6,294 nucleotides of DNA, taken from contig JADGPB010000153.1 in the NCBI GenBank assembly GCA_017882655.1, positions 1 to 6,294 of the forward strand, given 5' to 3'. The number at the start of each line of letters is the position of its first letter. Position 1 is the stretch's first letter. The position numbers and the translations under genes were made by a program. Shown in pieces: positions 5,170 to 6,294 of this stretch. The notes beneath the pieces are model-generated. The model saw nothing but the letters and a program-made list of their open reading frames with translations. It was not told the origin of the DNA and did not search any database. This stretch comes from Propionibacteriales bacterium (GTDB lineage Bacteria; Actinomycetota; Actinomycetes; Propionibacteriales; Propionibacteriaceae).

Positions 5170-5478
5170 ATGCAGGTGGTGTCGTTCGATCCTCGGTATC
5201 TCGACTGGGTCCTTGACGGGACGAAGACGAGGACCACGAGGTACGCGGATCCTGTGGAGCTGGGGTCGGCGAGACTCCGCTTCGAGTCCTCTCCCCCGGT
5301 CTGGGTCGATGCGGTCATCACCGACATCCGCGACGTGGCGCTCGCCGATCTGTCGGACGAGGACGCGACGGCGGAGAACTTCACCGACTCGGGCGCTCTG
5401 CGGGACGCCCTTCGCTACCACTACCCCGGGCTGCCCGAGGCCGCAGCAGTTGCCGTCGTCACGTTCGAACTGATCTGA
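5170..5478 (+). CDS. ASCH-domain protein, possible N4-acetylcytidine amidohydrolase (YqfB-like)
   Basis: A 102-residue single-domain protein of the ASCH (PUA-like) fold, which binds RNA or modified nucleosides. The N-terminal segment YLDWVLDGTKTRTTRY (10-25) holds the family G-x-K-T-x-T-x-R signature, and AENFTDSGALRDALRYHYPG (68-87) the second conserved block, followed by the final strand VAVVTFEL. Aligned by eye with my memory of Escherichia coli YqfB (103 residues), Lys19, Thr22 and Glu69 fall where its proposed catalytic Lys21, Thr24 and Glu74 lie, and both share the YPG turn. YqfB hydrolyses N4-acetylcytidine to cytidine. Substrate here is inferred only; other ASCH proteins have unrelated or unknown roles. 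The start is set by the -10 box 6 nt upstream. It is followed after 16 nt by the aldo/keto reductase, probably in one transcript. Confidence 0.82.
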   Translation: MQVVSFDPRYLDWVLDGTKTRTTRYADPVELGSARLRFESSPPVWVDAVITDIRDVALADLSDEDATAENFTDSGALRDALRYHYPGLPEAAAVAVVTFELI

Positions 5479-5480
5479 CC

Positions 5481-5487
5481 GAGAGGA
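5481..5487 (+). promoter_or_regulatory. Ribosome binding site of the aldo/keto reductase gene
   Basis: GAGAGGA lies 7 nt before the ATG at 5495 and selects that start. A Shine-Dalgarno here, against none in front of the ASCH gene, fits a second gene in an operon whose first gene is leaderless. Confidence 0.7.
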
Positions 5488-5494
5488 ACCGCAG

Positions 5495-6294
5495 ATGGAG
5501 AAGCGCAGGCTAGGCCGCATCGGCCACGAGACGAGCGTCCTGGTGTACGGAGCCGCCGCGCTGGGCGACGTCACGCAGGAGACCGCTGACGCCTCACTGG
5601 CGCAGGCGCTGGACGCCGGCATCAACCACCTCGACACCGCCGCGTCGTACGGGGAGGCGGAGCTGCGGATGGGGCCGACGGTCGAGCGTGTTCGCGACAC
5701 GGTGTTCCTCGCGACGAAGTCGACCGAGCGCCGGGCCGAGGACGCCTGGCGCGAGCTGAACCGCTCGCTCGAGCTTCTCCACACCGACCACATCGACCTG
5801 TGGCAGATCCATGCCGTCTGCGACCTCCCGGAGCTCGACAAGGTCTTCGCACCGGGCGGGGCAATCGAGGCTTTCGTACGGGCCAAGGACGAGGGAATCG
5901 TCAGCTGGATCGGCATCACCGGCCACACCGAGCAGGCGCCGGTGGTCCATGCCGAAGCGCTGCGCCGTCACGACTTCGACTCGGTGCTCACGCCGGTGAA
6001 CTACCACCTGTACACGGCAGACGACTCGTTCCGCGCCAACTTCGACATCCTGTACGGGATGCTCCAGGACCGCGACGTCGCCCTGCGCACGATCAAGGCG
6101 ATCGCGCGTCGGCCGTGGACCGGCGACCGCGAGCTGTCCACGTGGTACGAGCCGTTCACCGACCCCGAGGACATCCGCGCAGCGATCAGCTGGGCCCTCG
6201 GCACGTTCCCGTACATCGCAGGCCTGGCGACAGCCGGCGAGACCACGCTCCTCGACAAGGCGATCGCCGCCGAGGCGAACCGCATGGACCTCGC
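5495..6294 (+). CDS. Aldo/keto reductase, 3' end outside window
   Basis: NAD(P)H-dependent carbonyl oxidoreductase with the (beta/alpha)8 barrel fold. The 266 codons present are open to the right edge without a stop. The N-terminus MEKRRLGRIG is typical of the superfamily. All four catalytic residues are visible: Asp47 and Tyr52 in LDTAASYGEAE (46-56), Lys75 in FLATKS (71-76), and His106 in DLWQIHAV (101-108). GIVSWIGITGH (134-144) gives the strand after barrel helix 5, and VNYHLY (168-173) the next. The His-containing segment and the following EAFVRAKDEGIV resemble the COG1453-like group more than the classic 2,5-diketogluconate reductases. Members of that group may carry a C-terminal iron-sulphur region, which cannot be judged here. 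Substrate is unknown. It lies 16 nt behind the ASCH gene with its own ribosome binding site, so it is likely cotranscribed. Confidence 0.92.
   Translation, partial: MEKRRLGRIGHETSVLVYGAAALGDVTQETADASLAQALDAGINHLDTAASYGEAELRMGPTVERVRDTVFLATKSTERRAEDAWRELNRSLELLHTDHIDLWQIHAVCDLPELDKVFAPGGAIEAFVRAKDEGIVSWIGITGHTEQAPVVHAEALRRHDFDSVLTPVNYHLYTADDSFRANFDILYGMLQDRDVALRTIKAIARRPWTGDRELSTWYEPFTDPEDIRAAISWALGTFPYIAGLATAGETTLLDKAIAAEANRMDL

Noticed and set aside
5134..5928. 264-codon minus-strand frame across the ASCH and aldo/keto reductase genes
   Set aside because: It is Ser/Arg-rich, crosses a terminator/promoter region and two clearly coding + strand genes, and shows no family motif.
1..6294. A defence island or novel multi-gene system
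   Set aside because: Most genes belong to ordinary housekeeping or metabolic families, and the small zinc protein and ASCH gene lack effector partners. There are no toxin-antitoxin pairs, nucleases, reverse transcriptases or repeat arrays.

Overview
The window is 6.3 kb of high-GC DNA, with compact genes, strong G/C preference at third codon positions, GTG starts and TANNNT-type -10 boxes right next to start codons. It looks chromosomal and actinobacterial. A topoisomerase IV pair distinct from gyrase, a DUF7455-type zinc protein beside parE, and an Rv1284-like carbonic anhydrase fit Streptomyces- or Nocardioides-like lineages. I lean towards Propionibacteriales/Nocardioidaceae, but this is inference and no 16S or species marker is present. 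I see no mobile element, CRISPR array, tRNA or rRNA.

Layout, left to right. (1) The 3' end of parC (topoisomerase IV subunit A) runs off the left edge on the + strand. (2) A beta-carbonic anhydrase lies on the - strand, tail to tail with parC. (3) A class I SAM-dependent methyltransferase lies on the + strand, divergent from the carbonic anhydrase across 76 bp. (4) parE (topoisomerase IV subunit B) is complete on the - strand, tail to tail with the methyltransferase. (5) A 255-bp divergent region separates parE from a 64-residue DUF7455-like zinc-ribbon protein on the + strand. The part next to the small gene is clearly less GC-rich than the rest and full of dyads. (6) After a strong intrinsic terminator, an ASCH-domain protein and an aldo/keto reductase (cut by the right edge) form a likely two-gene operon on the + strand.

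ParC and ParE together form the A2B2 type II topoisomerase that decatenates daughter chromosomes. Their genes face each other across a 1.4-kb carbonic anhydrase/methyltransferase pair instead of sharing an operon. The other genes have no evident functional link to them.

The most interesting points are regulatory and comparative. At least three genes (methyltransferase, parE, ASCH), and possibly the carbonic anhydrase, have a TAGNNN box ending exactly 6 nt before the start codon, which points to leaderless mRNAs. Both convergent junctions carry a hairpin with a 14-nt loop holding the stop codon of the + strand gene. The DUF7455-like gene has a structured leader with a possible SigR/SigH-type promoter and an overlapping upstream ORF. 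The ASCH protein keeps what look like the catalytic Lys, Thr and Glu of N4-acetylcytidine amidohydrolases. I found no convincing wholly new multi-gene system.
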